DNA of 64,000 bases from Micromonospora sp. WMMD1102 (GCF_029626265.1 NZ_JARUBN010000001.1:4901001-4965000); one strand, 5' to 3'. Numbered from the stretch's first letter, positions 1-10,409 are shown. Made by a program: numbers and translations. The notes: generated by a model not told the origin, from the sequence alone.

Positions 1-157
1 CGCCAGCGGCAGCGGCAAGGCCGAGGCGGTCGGCCTGGCGCTCGGCGGCGACGCCGGCCCGGTGCGGGTGCCGGCGGCCGGGGTCGCCGGGGTGCGGCGG
101 ACCCGTTGGCTGCTGGACGGGGCTGCGGCGGCCGAGGTGAAGCCCGGCCTGCGCTGA
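1..157 (+). CDS. pgl: 6-phosphogluconolactonase, C-terminal fragment
   Basis: Only the last 51 codons are inside the window, ending at TGA 155-157. The readable tail contains SGSGKAEAVGLAL, then VPAAGV and TRWLLDGAAAAE, the C-terminal pattern of DevB/NagB-fold 6-phosphogluconolactonase, which hydrolyses 6-phosphogluconolactone in the pentose phosphate pathway. It is convergent with the minus-strand rbpA-secG-tpiA-pgk-gap block. In actinobacteria zwf-opcA-pgl is commonly next to this block, which supports the call. The N-terminus cannot be assessed. Confidence 0.8.
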   Translation, partial: ASGSGKAEAVGLALGGDAGPVRVPAAGVAGVRRTRWLLDGAAAAEVKPGLR

Positions 158-180
158 TCCGCCCCGACGAGAAGTGCCAG

Positions 181-208
181 CCGGGCGGCTCCGGGAGGAG
201 CCGCCCGG
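181..208. terminator. Bidirectional hairpin between pgl and rbpA
   Basis: Perfect 12-bp inverted repeat (arms 181-192 and 197-208, loop GGGA) between two convergent stop codons. There is no strong T-tract, as is usual for high-GC terminators. Confidence 0.75.
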
Positions 209-215
209 AGTCAGC

Positions 216-560
216 TCAGGCCCGGCCCCGGCGGGCCCGCAGCGCGGCCAGCGCCTCGGCGAGGATCGCCTCCGCGTCCGCCTCGCTGCGCCGCTCCTTC
301 ACGTACGCCAGGTGCGACTTGTACGGCTCCGACCTCGGCCGCCCCGGCGGGTTGTGTACGTCCTGCCCGGCCGGCTGCCCGCAGTGCGGACAGTCCCAGG
401 TCTCCGGGATCTCGGCCTCGGCCGCCAGCAGGATCTCCAGCATGTGCCCGTTGCCGCACCAGTAGGTGACCGGACGGCGGGGGGCGGGTTCGTATCGCTC
501 GGTCGGTCGGGCTGGGCCGGCACCGACTCGGCTGCCACGGATAGCACTGCCACTGGGCAC
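216..560 (-). CDS. rbpA: RNA polymerase-binding protein RbpA
   Basis: 114 aa, the usual RbpA length. The N-terminal part carries IRGSRVGAG followed by a basic/Pro stretch. The core has the cysteine pairs YWCGNGH and WDCPHCG around an AEIPETWDC segment typical of RbpA. The C-terminus is helical and Arg-rich, the sigma-interaction region (SEPYKSHLAYVKERRS). RbpA stabilises the housekeeping sigma-RNA polymerase complex in actinobacteria. The ATG at 558-560 is the natural N-terminus for the family. It lies downstream of secG with a hairpin between them. Confidence 0.88.
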   Translation of the reverse strand: MPSGSAIRGSRVGAGPARPTERYEPAPRRPVTYWCGNGHMLEILLAAEAEIPETWDCPHCGQPAGQDVHNPPGRPRSEPYKSHLAYVKERRSEADAEAILAEALAALRARRGRA

Positions 561-605
561 GGCTATCGCTCCGTTCGTCAGAGGAGGGGATCCCCAGGGG
601 GTATG

Positions 606-649
606 ACAAACTGCGCGCGGCCCACGTTAGCGGACCGCGCGCGGTTTGT
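606..649 (-). terminator. Hairpin after secG
   Basis: Arms 606-620 and 635-649 form a 15-bp stem with one G-T position; the outer end is A/T-rich. It lies directly after the secG stop and before rbpA, so it probably ends the gap-pgk-tpiA-secG transcript. Confidence 0.65.
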
Positions 650-662
650 ACGCCCTGGTTTG

Positions 663-917
663 TCAGGTGGTCTCGGCGAGACGCAGCCAGAGACCCAGCC
701 CGACGATGCAGGCGAACCAGACAAGACCCACCAGAACGGTGTATCGGTCGAGGTTCTTCTCGGCCACCGAGGAGCCGGCCAGGCTGGAGCTGACCCCTCC
801 GCCGAACATGCTCGACATCCCGCCGCCCTTGCCCCGGTGCAGCAGGATCAGCAAGGTGAGCAGCACGCTCGTGATCACCAGCAACACGATCAACGTGTAT
901 GCGAACCAGATCGGCAT
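663..917 (-). CDS. secG: Preprotein translocase subunit SecG
   Basis: 84 aa with two membrane segments (about residues 3-25 and 58-79) flanking a short Gly/Ser loop (GKGGGMSSMFGGG), the standard SecG shape. SecG assists SecYE translocation. It lies 51 bp downstream of tpiA on the same strand, the classic actinobacterial gap-pgk-tpiA-secG order. The ATG at 915-917 matches the family N-terminus. Confidence 0.93.
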   Translation of the reverse strand: MPIWFAYTLIVLLVITSVLLTLLILLHRGKGGGMSSMFGGGVSSSLAGSSVAEKNLDRYTVLVGLVWFACIVGLGLWLRLAETT

Positions 918-968
918 GGTAGGGGTCAGTCCTCTCAGCTACGCGGGGCCCGTCAAGGATAGCGACCG

Positions 969-1766
969 TCAGCGGGAGATGTGCTCCGGGAACCGGCAGA
1001 TCTGCGCGAACTCCTCGGCGTCCAGGCTCGCCCCGCCGACCAGGGCGCCGTCCACGTCCGGCTGCGCCATGATCGCGGCGATGTTGGCCGCCTTGACCGA
1101 GCCGCCGTAGAGGATCCGGACCTGGTCGGCCGCCTCCTGGCCGTGCACCTCGGCGAGCCGCTGCCGGATCGCCCCGCAGACCTCCTGGGCGTTCTCCGGC
1201 GTCGCGGTCTTGCCGGTGCCGATCGCCCAGACCGGCTCGTACGCGACGACCACCTTGACGACCTGCTCGGCGGTCAGCCCGGCCAGCGAGCCGTCGAGCT
1301 GGCCGCGGACGTACGCCACCTGCCCGTCCTGCTCGCGGACGTCCAGGCCCTCGCCGACGCAGACGATCGGGGTCAACTCGTTTGCCAGTGCCGCCTTCGT
1401 CTTGGCATTGACAAGCGCGTCGTCCTCGTTGTGGTACGTCCGCCGCTCGGAGTGCCCGACCACCACGTAGGTGCAGCCGAGCGCGGTCAGCAGCGCACCC
1501 GAGATGTCCCCGGTGTACGCCCCGCCCTTGTGCGGCGAGAGGTCCTGTGCGCCGTACCCGATCAGCAGCTTGTCGCCGTCGACCGCCGTCTGCACGGTCC
1601 GCAGGTCGGTGTACGGCGGCAGCACCACCGTCTCCACCTCGGTCAACCGCTTCTCGTCGAGGCTCGCGGCGAGCTTCTGGATCAGCAGGTTCGCTTCCCT
1701 GTGGTTGAGGTTCATCTTCCAGTTGCCGGCCATCAGCGGACGGCGGGCGGGTGCGGGGGTGGCCAC
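969..1766 (-). CDS. tpiA: Triosephosphate isomerase
   Basis: 265 aa (beta/alpha)8 barrel. The substrate-binding Lys is in AGNWKMN, the catalytic His in VVVGHSERR, the catalytic Glu in [13 protein letters not shown], and the phosphate-binding loop in [11 protein letters not shown]. It interconverts dihydroxyacetone phosphate and glyceraldehyde-3-phosphate. The GTG start at 1764-1766 overlaps the pgk TAG by one base, which implies translational coupling. A later ATG at 1731-1733 (MAGNWK) is a possible alternative. Confidence 0.95.
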   Translation of the reverse strand: MATPAPARRPLMAGNWKMNLNHREANLLIQKLAASLDEKRLTEVETVVLPPYTDLRTVQTAVDGDKLLIGYGAQDLSPHKGGAYTGDISGALLTALGCTYVVVGHSERRTYHNEDDALVNAKTKAALANELTPIVCVGEGLDVREQDGQVAYVRGQLDGSLAGLTAEQVVKVVVAYEPVWAIGTGKTATPENAQEVCGAIRQRLAEVHGQEAADQVRILYGGSVKAANIAAIMAQPDVDGALVGGASLDAEEFAQICRFPEHISR

Positions 1767-2965
1767 TACTGCTCCAGTGCGACGATGCCGGGGAGAGCCT
1801 TGCCCTCCAGGTATTCCAGCGAGGCTCCCCCGCCGGTCGAGATGTGCCCGAACGACGACTCGTCCAGGCCCAGCGCGCGGACCGCGGCTGCGGAGTCGCC
1901 GCCGCCGACCACCGTGAAGCCCTTGACCGAACTGATCGCCTCGGCCACCCCCCGGGTGCCGGCGGCGAACGGGGCCAGCTCGAAGACGCCCATCGGCCCG
2001 TTCCAGAAGACCGTCCGGGCCGTCCCCACCAGCTCGGCGAACTCGGCGACCGTCCGGGGGCCGATGTCCAGGCCGAGCCGGTCGGCCGGGATCTCGTGCA
2101 CCGGCACGGTGTCGTGCCCGGCGTCGGCGCTGAACTCGGTCGCCGCCACCACGTCGACCGGGAGCACGATCTTGCCGCCGCCCCGCTCCAGCAGGTCCCG
2201 GCAGGTGTCGAGCATCTCCTCTTCGAGCAGCGACCTGCCCACCTCGTGCCCCTGGGCACGCAGGAAGGTGAAACACATGCCGCCGCCGATCAGCAGCTGG
2301 TCGACGGTGGGCAGCAGCGCCTCGATCACGGCGAGCTTGTCGGAGACCTTGGAGCCGCCGAGCACCACCACGTACGGGCGGTCGGGCTCGTGCCGCAGCC
2401 GGGCCAGCACCTCCACCTCGCGCAGCACCAGCCGGCCGGCGAAGTGCGGCAGCCGGGCCGGTACGTCGTGGACGCTCGCGTGCCTGCGGTGCACGGCCCC
2501 GAACGCGTCGTCGACGTACGCCTCGGCGAAGCCGGCGAGCTGGTCGGCGAAGACGCCCCGCTCGCTCTCGTCCTTGCTGGTCTCGCCCGGGTTGAAGCGC
2601 AGGTTCTCCAGCAGTGCGACCCGGCCGTCGCCGAGCCCCTCGACCGCCTTGCGGGCCGACTCGCCGACCGTGTCGGTGGCGAAGGCCACCTCGGCGTCGA
2701 GCAGCTCACCGAGCCGGGCGGCGACCGGGGCGAGACTGTACTTCGGGTCCGGGGAGCCCTTGGGCCGGCCCAGGTGGGAACAGACGACGACAGCGGCACC
2801 GGCGTCCCGCAGCGCGGTGAGCGTCGGCAGCACGGCCCGGATCCGGCCGTCGTCGGTTATCTCCCCGGTCTGCTTGTCGAGCGGGACGTTCAGGTCGGCG
2901 CGCACCAGCACGCGCCGACCCAAGACCCCCTCGGCGAGCAGGTCGTCGAGGTTGCGGATGCTCAC
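1766..2965 (-). CDS. pgk: Phosphoglycerate kinase
   Basis: 399 aa. N-domain signature [13 protein letters not shown] near residue 20, HLGRPKG near residue 65, and the C-domain nucleotide loop [10 protein letters not shown] and GGGDSAAAV. It forms ATP and 3-phosphoglycerate from 1,3-bisphosphoglycerate and ADP. The GTG start at 2963-2965 is preceded at good spacing by GGGAGCTCT. Start codon and ribosome-binding site both lie in the first unit of a 56-bp tandem repeat, so the repeat supplies the translation start region. Confidence 0.96.
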   Translation of the reverse strand: MSIRNLDDLLAEGVLGRRVLVRADLNVPLDKQTGEITDDGRIRAVLPTLTALRDAGAAVVVCSHLGRPKGSPDPKYSLAPVAARLGELLDAEVAFATDTVGESARKAVEGLGDGRVALLENLRFNPGETSKDESERGVFADQLAGFAEAYVDDAFGAVHRRHASVHDVPARLPHFAGRLVLREVEVLARLRHEPDRPYVVVLGGSKVSDKLAVIEALLPTVDQLLIGGGMCFTFLRAQGHEVGRSLLEEEMLDTCRDLLERGGGKIVLPVDVVAATEFSADAGHDTVPVHEIPADRLGLDIGPRTVAEFAELVGTARTVFWNGPMGVFELAPFAAGTRGVAEAISSVKGFTVVGGGDSAAAVRALGLDESSFGHISTGGGASLEYLEGKALPGIVALEQ

Positions 2966-3110
2966 AGAGCTCCCTTTCCGTTCACGACTGCGGGGCTCGC
3001 AAGCTCACTCCTCGCGCTCACAGAGCTCCCTTTCCGTTCACGACTACGGGGCTCGCAAGCTCACTCCTCGCGCTCACAGAGCTCCCTTTCCGTTCACGAC
3101 TGTGCGGCTC
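2961..3110. repeat. 56-bp tandem repeat, about 2.7 copies, gap-pgk intergenic
   Basis: Units begin at 2961, 3017 and 3073 (period exactly 56). The first two differ at about one position; the third diverges after about 35 bp. Read on the minus strand each unit carries the GGGAG ribosome-binding motif and a GTGAGC start-like segment, so the pgk initiation region is duplicated upstream. Confidence 0.9.
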
Positions 3111-3114
3111 GGGC

Positions 3115-4155
<1,041 letters not shown>

Positions 4156-4406
4156 TCAGCGTGCGGCGGCGAAGGTGGGCGCGCCGACGTGGGAGCCGGC
4201 CGCTGGATGTCACCCCGGCCGTCTCACCGCGACCTCTGGGCGGTCAGCACGGCGGAGAAGGCCGGTACCGGCCCCGTCGCCGTACGCTGCGACCTTATCC
4301 GAGCGCGCCGCTCCGCGTTGCGTCGGGGCACAATCCGGCCAATCGACTTCACCGGCGGGGTACGCACCGTACCGGCCCGGCCGGGCCGGCTGCCGCCACC
4401 GGTGGC

Positions 4407-5387
4407 TCAGACCGCCAGCATGTCCGGGGTGACCGCCGCCTCGGTGTCGGGAATCCCCAGGTCACGGGCGCGCTTGTCGGCCAGCGCCAGTAGCCGGCGG
4501 ATCCGGCCGGCGATCGCGTCCTTGGTCAGCGGCGGGTCGGCCAGCGCGCCCAGCTCCTCAAGGGACGCCTGCCGGTGTTCCAGGCGCAGCTGGCCGGCCG
4601 AGGTGAGGTGGTTCGGGGCGTCCTCGGCGAGGATCTCCAGCGCCCGGGTGACCCGGGCGGCGGCGGCGACGGCGGCCCGGGCCGAGCGGCGCAGGTTGGC
4701 GTCGTCGAAGTTGGCCAGCCGGTTCGCGGTGGCCCGTACCTCGCGGCGTACCCTGCGTTCCTCCCAGGAGAGCACGCTGGAGTGGGCGCCGATCCGGGTC
4801 AGCAGCGCGGCGATCGCGTCGCCGTCCTTGACCACCACCCGGTCCACCCCGCGCACCTCGCGGTACTTCGCGGTGATGCCGATCCGCCGGGCCGCGCCGA
4901 CCAGGGCGAGCGCGGTCTCCGGGCCGGGGCAGGTGATCTCCAGCGCGCAGGACCGGCCGGGCTCGGTCAGCGAGCCGTGCGCCATGAAGGCACCCCGCCA
5001 GGCCGAGACCGCACAGCAGACGTTCGCCGCCACCACGTGCGGGGGCAGTCCGCGTACCGGCCGGCCGCGCACGTCGAGCAGCCCGGTCTGCCGGGCCAGT
5101 GCCTCGCCGTCCTTGACCACCCGGACGATGTAGTGGCTGCCCTTGCGCAGCCCGCCGGAGGCGAGAACATGGATCTCGCTCGGATAGCCGTACACCTCGG
5201 CGACCTCCCGCCGCAGCCGGCGGGCCACCGCACCGGTGTCGAGTTCCGCCTCGACCACCACCCGTCCGGAGACGATGTGCAGTCCGCCCGCGAAGCGCAG
5301 CAGGGCGGCCATCTCCGCCCGCCGGCAGCAGGGCTTGGGTACGTCGACCCGGCTCAGTTCGTCCTTGACCGCAGCCGTCATCGCCAT
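4407..5387 (-). CDS. whiA: Sporulation transcription regulator WhiA
   Basis: 326 aa, the normal length. The N-terminal two-thirds matches the LAGLIDADG-like WhiA fold ([23 protein letters not shown], then [21 protein letters not shown]). The C-terminus is the helix-turn-helix domain ([25 protein letters not shown]). WhiA works with WhiB to switch on FtsZ and chromosome-segregation genes during sporulation in Streptomyces. The ATG is preceded by AGGTGA. It lies downstream of yvcK and rapZ in the conserved rapZ-yvcK-whiA order. Confidence 0.95.
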   Translation of the reverse strand: MAMTAAVKDELSRVDVPKPCCRRAEMAALLRFAGGLHIVSGRVVVEAELDTGAVARRLRREVAEVYGYPSEIHVLASGGLRKGSHYIVRVVKDGEALARQTGLLDVRGRPVRGLPPHVVAANVCCAVSAWRGAFMAHGSLTEPGRSCALEITCPGPETALALVGAARRIGITAKYREVRGVDRVVVKDGDAIAALLTRIGAHSSVLSWEERRVRREVRATANRLANFDDANLRRSARAAVAAAARVTRALEILAEDAPNHLTSAGQLRLEHRQASLEELGALADPPLTKDAIAGRIRRLLALADKRARDLGIPDTEAAVTPDMLAV

Positions 5388-5462
5388 CTTGTCGTCACCT
5401 CGTTGGCCGGTCCCGGCGGGTGCCGGTGATTCGTAGCTGCTTGGTTGTCGATCCGTAGGTAC

Positions 5463-6536
5463 TTAACGATCGGCGCCCAGGAGAGGCACCAGCGCGGCGC
5501 CCAGCGCCGCCGGATCGTGCTCGGGCCGCCCGTCCGGTACGGCCACCGGGGCGAGCACCAGCCGGGCACCCAGCGATTCTGCCGCACGATGTACCGGTTC
5601 GGGGTCACCCACCGCCTTTCCGTCCGCCAGCACCACGTCAAGGGCGAGGCCGGGCAGATACCAGCCGAGCGCGGCCAGGTGGTCGGCGAGGGAGAGGCCG
5701 AGCGTCTCCGCCTCGTTCGCGAGGTTGAGCGTGACCAGCCGGCGGGCCGGACTGGCCACGATCGCGGCGGCCAGCTCCGGCACCAGCAGGTGCGGGATGA
5801 CGCTCGTGTACCAGCTTCCCGGACCGAAGATCAGCCAGTCCGCCGCGCGTACCGCCGCCACCGCCTGCGGGCAGGCGCTCGGCCCAGCCGGGTTCAGCCG
5901 TACCGACTCGACCCGGCCGTCGGTGACCGCGACCGCGTGCTGGCCGCGTACCGTCTGCACCGCGCTGGGGCGGCGCGGGTCGGCGCCGCGGACCCGGGCC
6001 TCGATGCCGACCGGCTGGCAGGCCATCGGCAGCACCCGGCCGACGGCACCGAGCATCGCGCCGGCGTGGTCGAGGGCGGCCACCGGGTCGCCGAGCAGTT
6101 CCATCAGGCCGCAGAGCACCAGGTTGCCGACCGCGTGCCCGGCCAGCGGGTCGGGGCGCGGGCCGGCGCCGGCGAACCGGTGCTGGAACAGTTCGGCGCT
6201 GAGCCGCTTGTCCGGCTCGTCGGCGGCGAGCGCGGCGAGCGCCTGCCGCAGGTCACCGGGGGGCAGCGCGCCGCGTTCGAGCCGCAGCCGCCCGCTGGAG
6301 CCGCCGTCGTCGCCGACGGTCACCACCGCGGTGATGTCGAGATCCAGCTCCGGGGCGCAGTGGCGCAGCGCCCGCAGCGACGCGGCGAGGCCGTGCCCGC
6401 CGCCGAACGCGACGACGCGCTGCGGCAGCGGACCCTTCGCCGGCTCCCCGGGGCCGGCCGGAGCCGGGGCGGGCGAGACCGGGGCGGGCGGAGTCGGGGC
6501 GGGGGCACCAGGCGGTGCCGGTTGCGAAGGGTTCAC
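5463..6536 (-). CDS. YvcK/CofD-like gluconeogenesis factor
   Basis: 357 aa. A Pro/Ala-rich N-terminal extension of about 35 residues precedes the core, which starts at VVAFGGGHGLAASLRALR and continues TVGDDGGSSGRLR, GNLVLCGLMELLGD and ADWLIFGPGSWYTSVIPHLL. These are YvcK (CofD-fold, UDP-sugar-binding) signatures. YvcK is implicated in cell-wall precursor and carbon control in Gram-positives. It overlaps the rapZ stop by ATGA (6533-6536), so translation is coupled. Confidence 0.92.
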   Translation of the reverse strand: MNPSQPAPPGAPAPTPPAPVSPAPAPAGPGEPAKGPLPQRVVAFGGGHGLAASLRALRHCAPELDLDITAVVTVGDDGGSSGRLRLERGALPPGDLRQALAALAADEPDKRLSAELFQHRFAGAGPRPDPLAGHAVGNLVLCGLMELLGDPVAALDHAGAMLGAVGRVLPMACQPVGIEARVRGADPRRPSAVQTVRGQHAVAVTDGRVESVRLNPAGPSACPQAVAAVRAADWLIFGPGSWYTSVIPHLLVPELAAAIVASPARRLVTLNLANEAETLGLSLADHLAALGWYLPGLALDVVLADGKAVGDPEPVHRAAESLGARLVLAPVAVPDGRPEHDPAALGAALVPLLGADR

Positions 6537-7528
6537 TCGCGCCCCAGGTCCCGGTGGTGCGCGGTGGCGGCCAGCCGGGCCTGCCGGAGCCGGCCGGCCA
6601 GTTCCTCGGCAATCGCCACGCTGCGGTGCTTGCCGCCGGTGCAGCCGACCGCCACGGTCAGGTAGCGCTTCCCCTCCCGCTCGAAGCCGGGCGCGGTCGC
6701 GTTGATCAACCGGGCGTACGTCTCGACGAACGTCACCGCGCCGCGCTGGCCGAGCACGTACCGGCTGACGTCCTCCTCCCGCCCGGTGTGCTCGCGTAGC
6801 TCCGGCACCCAGTACGGGTTCGGCAGGAAGCGCGCGTCCAGCACGAAGTCGGCGTCCGGCGGGAGGCCGTACTTGAAGCCGAAGGAGAGCACCGTCACCC
6901 GCAGCCTGCGGGCGTCCTCGCCGCCGAACAGCTCCTCGACCCGGCGGCGGAGCTGGTTCACGTTCAGGTGCGAGGTGTCGATGATCACGTCGGCCTGATC
7001 GCGGGCCTCCTCCAGCAAGCCGCGTTCGATCGCGATCCCGTCGGCGAGCCGACCGTCCCCCTGGAGCGGGTGCGAGCGGCGAACGCTCTCGAAGCGCCTG
7101 ATCAGCACCTCGTCGTCGGCGTCCACGAAGACCACCCGGGGCTGGAAGCCGCGCTCCTTGAGCGCCCGGATCGCCCCGGCCAGGTCGGTGGAGAAGGCCC
7201 GGCTGCGCACGTCCAGCACCATCGCGGTCTGCCGGGCCGCCCCGCCGGCCCGGAACGCCAGCTCGGCCATGTCGAGCATCAGCGCCTGCGGCAGGTTGTC
7301 CACCACGTAGAAGCCGACGTTCTCCAGGGCTCGGGCGACGGTGCTGCGCCCGCCGCCGGAGACGCCGGTGACGACCACCAGGGTGGTGTCCGATCGGGTC
7401 GGCTCCACCTCCGACCGGACCCGCGCCGGCTGCGTGCCGTCCGGTGCCGGCCCCGTCGGCGGGTGTCCCCCGTCCCGTTCCTCAGTGCCCGTCGGCGACG
7501 CGTCGGCCGCCAACCGAGTCTCGCTCAC
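6533..7528 (-). CDS. rapZ: RNase adapter RapZ-like P-loop nucleotide-binding protein
   Basis: 331 aa. Residues 1-45 are a low-complexity extension. The Walker A is VTGVSGGGRSTVARAL, in which the usual GKS is GRS. FYVVDNLPQALMLDMAEL follows, and the C-terminal half has TVLSFGFKYGLPPDADFVLDARFLPNPY and AVGCTGGKHRSVAIAEEL. In enterobacteria RapZ controls GlmZ RNA decay; in actinobacteria its role is less clear. GTG start at 7526-7528. It is first of the rapZ-yvcK-whiA unit, but uvrC, usually adjacent, is 4 kb away. Confidence 0.92.
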   Translation of the reverse strand: MSETRLAADASPTGTEERDGGHPPTGPAPDGTQPARVRSEVEPTRSDTTLVVVTGVSGGGRSTVARALENVGFYVVDNLPQALMLDMAELAFRAGGAARQTAMVLDVRSRAFSTDLAGAIRALKERGFQPRVVFVDADDEVLIRRFESVRRSHPLQGDGRLADGIAIERGLLEEARDQADVIIDTSHLNVNQLRRRVEELFGGEDARRLRVTVLSFGFKYGLPPDADFVLDARFLPNPYWVPELREHTGREEDVSRYVLGQRGAVTFVETYARLINATAPGFEREGKRYLTVAVGCTGGKHRSVAIAEELAGRLRQARLAATAHHRDLGRE

Positions 7529-7687
7529 CTTCCACCCCCCAGCCGTACCCGCCTGCCGGACCGACGGTACGCCGCGCGGATGCGGGTTCGGCGAGGGTCG
7601 ACCGGCCGGCGAGGTTGGAGACGTAATCTACCCGGCCGTCTGGATCTCGCCGGGCGGCGGTCCGGGTAACCCGGCGTCGGGCATTTG

Positions 7688-7717
7688 CTAAAGAAATCTT
7701 TCTAGAGCTATCTTTAG
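7688..7717 (+). promoter_or_regulatory. A/T-rich operator-promoter of the ArsR-MFS pair
   Basis: CTAAAGA (7688-7694) is inverted as TCTTTAG (7711-7717), with an internal AGAAA..TTTCT. The stretch is strikingly A/T-rich and ends three bases before the ATG at 7721, so the transcript is probably leaderless and the site autoregulatory. Confidence 0.55.
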
Positions 7718-7720
7718 AAT

Positions 7721-8323
7721 ATGCGCCCCGAGATCAAACTCACCGACCCGCTGGCCCTGCGGGGGTACGCGCACCCGCTCCGGATGGCCCTGCTCGGGCT
7801 GCTCCGCCGGGAGGGGCCGTTGACCGCGACCCAGGCCGCCGAGCGGCTCGACGAGAGCGTGCCGAACTGCTCCTACCACCTGCGCCAGCTCGCCAAGTAC
7901 GGCCTCGCCGAGCGGGCCGACGCCGCCGACGCCCGGGAGCGGCCCTGGCAGGCGACCGCCCTCAGCACCTCCTGGGACGACCTCTCCGACGACCCGGAGA
8001 CCCGGGCGGCGGCCAACCAGCTCAACGCGGCGATCCTCGACCACTACGTCGCCCGGGCCCGGGCCCACCTGGCCCAGCGGGCCTACGAGCCGGCGGACTG
8101 GCGGGCGGTGCTCGGCTTCGGCGACGCGCTGGTGCACGTCACCCCGGCGGAACTGGCCGAGCTGAGCCGCCGGATCGAAGCCCTGCTCGCCGAGTACGAC
8201 GAACGCCAGACCGACCCGACCAGCCGACCCGCCGGGTCCCGCGCGGTCAACCTCGTCCAACTGCTGATCCCCACCGAGCCACCGCCACCGGCGGACCCGC
8301 CGGCCGGGGAGCCGGGACGATGA
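7721..8323 (+). CDS. ArsR-like winged-helix transcriptional regulator
   Basis: 200 aa. Residues 10-75 form a winged helix (HPLRMALLGLLRREGPLTATQAAERLDESVPNC... then YHLRQLAKYGLAE), as in HTH_20/ArsR regulators. The rest is a helical sensor/dimer region with a Pro-rich tail and no Cys metal site. The gene overlaps the next (MFS) by ATGA at 8320-8323, so it likely controls that exporter. No ribosome-binding site precedes the ATG. A paralogous arrangement occurs at 26.6-28.5 kb. Confidence 0.8.
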   Translation: MRPEIKLTDPLALRGYAHPLRMALLGLLRREGPLTATQAAERLDESVPNCSYHLRQLAKYGLAERADAADARERPWQATALSTSWDDLSDDPETRAAANQLNAAILDHYVARARAHLAQRAYEPADWRAVLGFGDALVHVTPAELAELSRRIEALLAEYDERQTDPTSRPAGSRAVNLVQLLIPTEPPPPADPPAGEPGR

Positions 8324-9618
8324 CCGGCACCCTGACCCCGCCACCGGCGGTCGGACGCCAGCGGCGCGGGGTGCCGGCGCTGCTGCGCCAGGCCCAGTTC
8401 CGGCGGTACTGGTCGGCGCAGACCGTCTCGCTCTTCGGCGACCAGATCTCCGCGCTCGCCCTGCCCCTGCTGGCGGTGCTCGGCACCGACGCCGGCCCGG
8501 CCGAGATGGGCTACCTCACCGCCGCCGCACTTCTCCCGAACCTGCTCTTCTCACTGCTCCTCGGCGCCTGGGTGGACCGCTACCCGCACAAGCGCCGGGT
8601 GATGGTGCTGGCCGACCTCGGCCGGGCGGTACTCGTCGGCGCCGTGCCACTGGCGTACCTGCTCGGCGTCCTCTCGCTGCACCAGCTCTACGCGGTGGCC
8701 TTCCTGACCGGCACCCTGGCGGTGCTCTTCGAGGTGGCGCACAGCGCCCTCTTCGTCACGCTGGTGCCGCGCCGGGACTACGTCGACGCGAACGCGCTCA
8801 CCAACGGCAGCCGGGCGATGTCGTTCGTCGCCGGGCCGAGCGCCGGCGGCATCCTGGTGCAGACCCTCACCGCGCCGGTGGCGCTGCTCGCCGACGCACT
8901 GTCGTACCTGGTCTCCGCGCTCTTCCTGGCCCGGATCCGGCCGACCCGACCGGCGGAGCCGGCACCCGACGGCGGCACCGGTCTCGGCATCGGGCACGGC
9001 CTGCGCTTCGTGGCCCGCTCGCAGATCCTGCGCTCGCTGCTGCTCGGCACCACCACGCTGAACCTCTTCAACTACATGTTCCACGCGCTCTTCGTGCTCT
9101 ACGTCAGCACCCAACTGGGGCTCTCCCCCGGGCTGCTCGGGCTCGTCATCGGGGTCGGCTCGATCGGCGCGCTGCTCGGCGCGGCGGTCACCGGCCGGCT
9201 CGTCCGCCGGTTCGGCATCGGCCCGGCCGCGCTGGCCAGCTTCGTGCTCTTCCCGGCTCCGCTGGTGCTGGTGCCGCTGGCCGGCGGTCCGACCCCGGTG
9301 GTGCTGGGCGCGCTCTTCGCCGCCGAGTTCCTCGCCGGGCTCGGCGTGATGATGATGGACATCACCGTCGGCTCGCTACAGGTCGCGGCCACCCCGGAGC
9401 GGCTGCTGGCCCGGGTCACCGGGGCGAAGCGGACCGTCAACTACGGCATCCGGCCGATCGGCGCGGTGCTGGGCGGCACCCTGGGCGCGGCCATCGGGGT
9501 ACGCCCGACGCTCTGGATCGCCACCGTCGGCGCGGTCGCCGGACTGCTCTGGATACTGCCCACCACGATCCCGAAGCTGCGCGAACTGCCCGAGCCGGAC
9601 CACTCCGCCGCCGGGTGA
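8320..9618 (+). CDS. MFS transporter, DHA3/EntS-like exporter
   Basis: 432 aa with about 12 hydrophobic segments. It begins RQAQFRRYWSAQTVSLFGDQISALALPLLAV and has the loop 2-3 motif GAWVDRYPHKRRVMVLAD, both typical of DHA3 (enterobactin or macrolide type) efflux proteins. It probably exports a drug or small metabolite across the plasma membrane; the substrate cannot be read from sequence. It is translationally coupled to the regulator upstream. Confidence 0.82.
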   Translation: MTGTLTPPPAVGRQRRGVPALLRQAQFRRYWSAQTVSLFGDQISALALPLLAVLGTDAGPAEMGYLTAAALLPNLLFSLLLGAWVDRYPHKRRVMVLADLGRAVLVGAVPLAYLLGVLSLHQLYAVAFLTGTLAVLFEVAHSALFVTLVPRRDYVDANALTNGSRAMSFVAGPSAGGILVQTLTAPVALLADALSYLVSALFLARIRPTRPAEPAPDGGTGLGIGHGLRFVARSQILRSLLLGTTTLNLFNYMFHALFVLYVSTQLGLSPGLLGLVIGVGSIGALLGAAVTGRLVRRFGIGPAALASFVLFPAPLVLVPLAGGPTPVVLGALFAAEFLAGLGVMMMDITVGSLQVAATPERLLARVTGAKRTVNYGIRPIGAVLGGTLGAAIGVRPTLWIATVGAVAGLLWILPTTIPKLRELPEPDHSAAG

Positions 9619-9679
9619 CAGCGGTCGATACCCTGCGCCCAGACGCACCGTCCGAGTTGCCGTGCGATGGGAGCCGGGG

Positions 9680-10405
9680 ATGAGCGATGCCGCTGAGCGG
9701 CTGACCGCCGCACTACGCCGGGTGCAGATGCGCTGGCGGCTGGCCCGCCGACCGATCCGGCTGGTGGTGCAGGCCGTCGCGCTCGCCGCCCTGGTGATGG
9801 CCGGCTTCACGTTCCTGAGTACCAACAGCGAGATCAACGAGACCGCGGCCTCGATCCTGGTCGCAGTGGTCTTCGGCGCGATGACCGTGTTGCAGCAGCG
9901 GCAGTCGCAGCGCCGGCAGTACACGGTCGGCCTGATCACCGCCTTCCAGAGCGCGGAGACGCTCAGCCAGGCGGACGTCTGGATGGCCCGCCGGATCAGC
10001 GCCCACCAGCCGGTCGGCGCCGACCTGACCGACGACGACGAACAGCACGTACTCCCGCTGCTCGACTACTACGAGTTCCTGGCGGTGCTCGCCGTACGCG
10101 GCCTGGTGGACGTGCCACTGCTACTGAATCTGCGCGGCGGCACCATGACCCGGTGTTTCGAACTGTGCCGGGGCTACGTGCAGGACCGACGGGCCCTGGC
10201 TGGCGGGGAGATCTACCAGGCGCTGGAGTTGCTGGCGACCGAATACCGGCACCGGTTGCGGCGAGCCCGGTCAGCAGCGGGCCAGCGATCCACCGAGCCG
10301 GCAGGCCCGGAGCCGGCGGCGCCAGTCGGGGTGGAAGCCGATCCGGGTACGCCGCTGGCCGGGTCCCCTGTGGTGGGGACCCGGCCAGCGGGTGGTTCTC
10401 GGTAG
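9680..10405 (+). CDS. Membrane-anchored protein of unknown function, DUF4760-like
   Basis: 241 aa. A basic amphipathic N-terminus (about 1-30) is followed by two close membrane segments (VVQAVALAALVMAGFTFL and ETAASILVAVVFGAMTVL). A soluble helical domain holds LLDYYEFLAVLAVRGLVD and YVQDRRALAGGEIYQALE. The overall plan resembles DUF4760-type proteins; function unknown. The ATG at 9680 is preferred over GTG 9662 because GGGAG lies 6 nt upstream. A perfect 16-bp hairpin lies inside the last 18 codons. Confidence 0.65.
   Translation: MSDAAERLTAALRRVQMRWRLARRPIRLVVQAVALAALVMAGFTFLSTNSEINETAASILVAVVFGAMTVLQQRQSQRRQYTVGLITAFQSAETLSQADVWMARRISAHQPVGADLTDDDEQHVLPLLDYYEFLAVLAVRGLVDVPLLLNLRGGTMTRCFELCRGYVQDRRALAGGEIYQALELLATEYRHRLRRARSAAGQRSTEPAGPEPAAPVGVEADPGTPLAGSPVVGTRPAGGSR
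10353..10390. terminator. Perfect 16-bp hairpin inside the 3' end of a CDS
   Basis: Arms 10353-10368 and 10375-10390, loop TGTGGT. It overlaps the final codons of the plus-strand gene (stop at 10403-10405) and sits 20 bp past the minus-strand gene ending at 10410. It can serve as a bidirectional terminator that is also translated on the plus strand. Confidence 0.75.
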
Positions 10406-10409
10406 CTGG

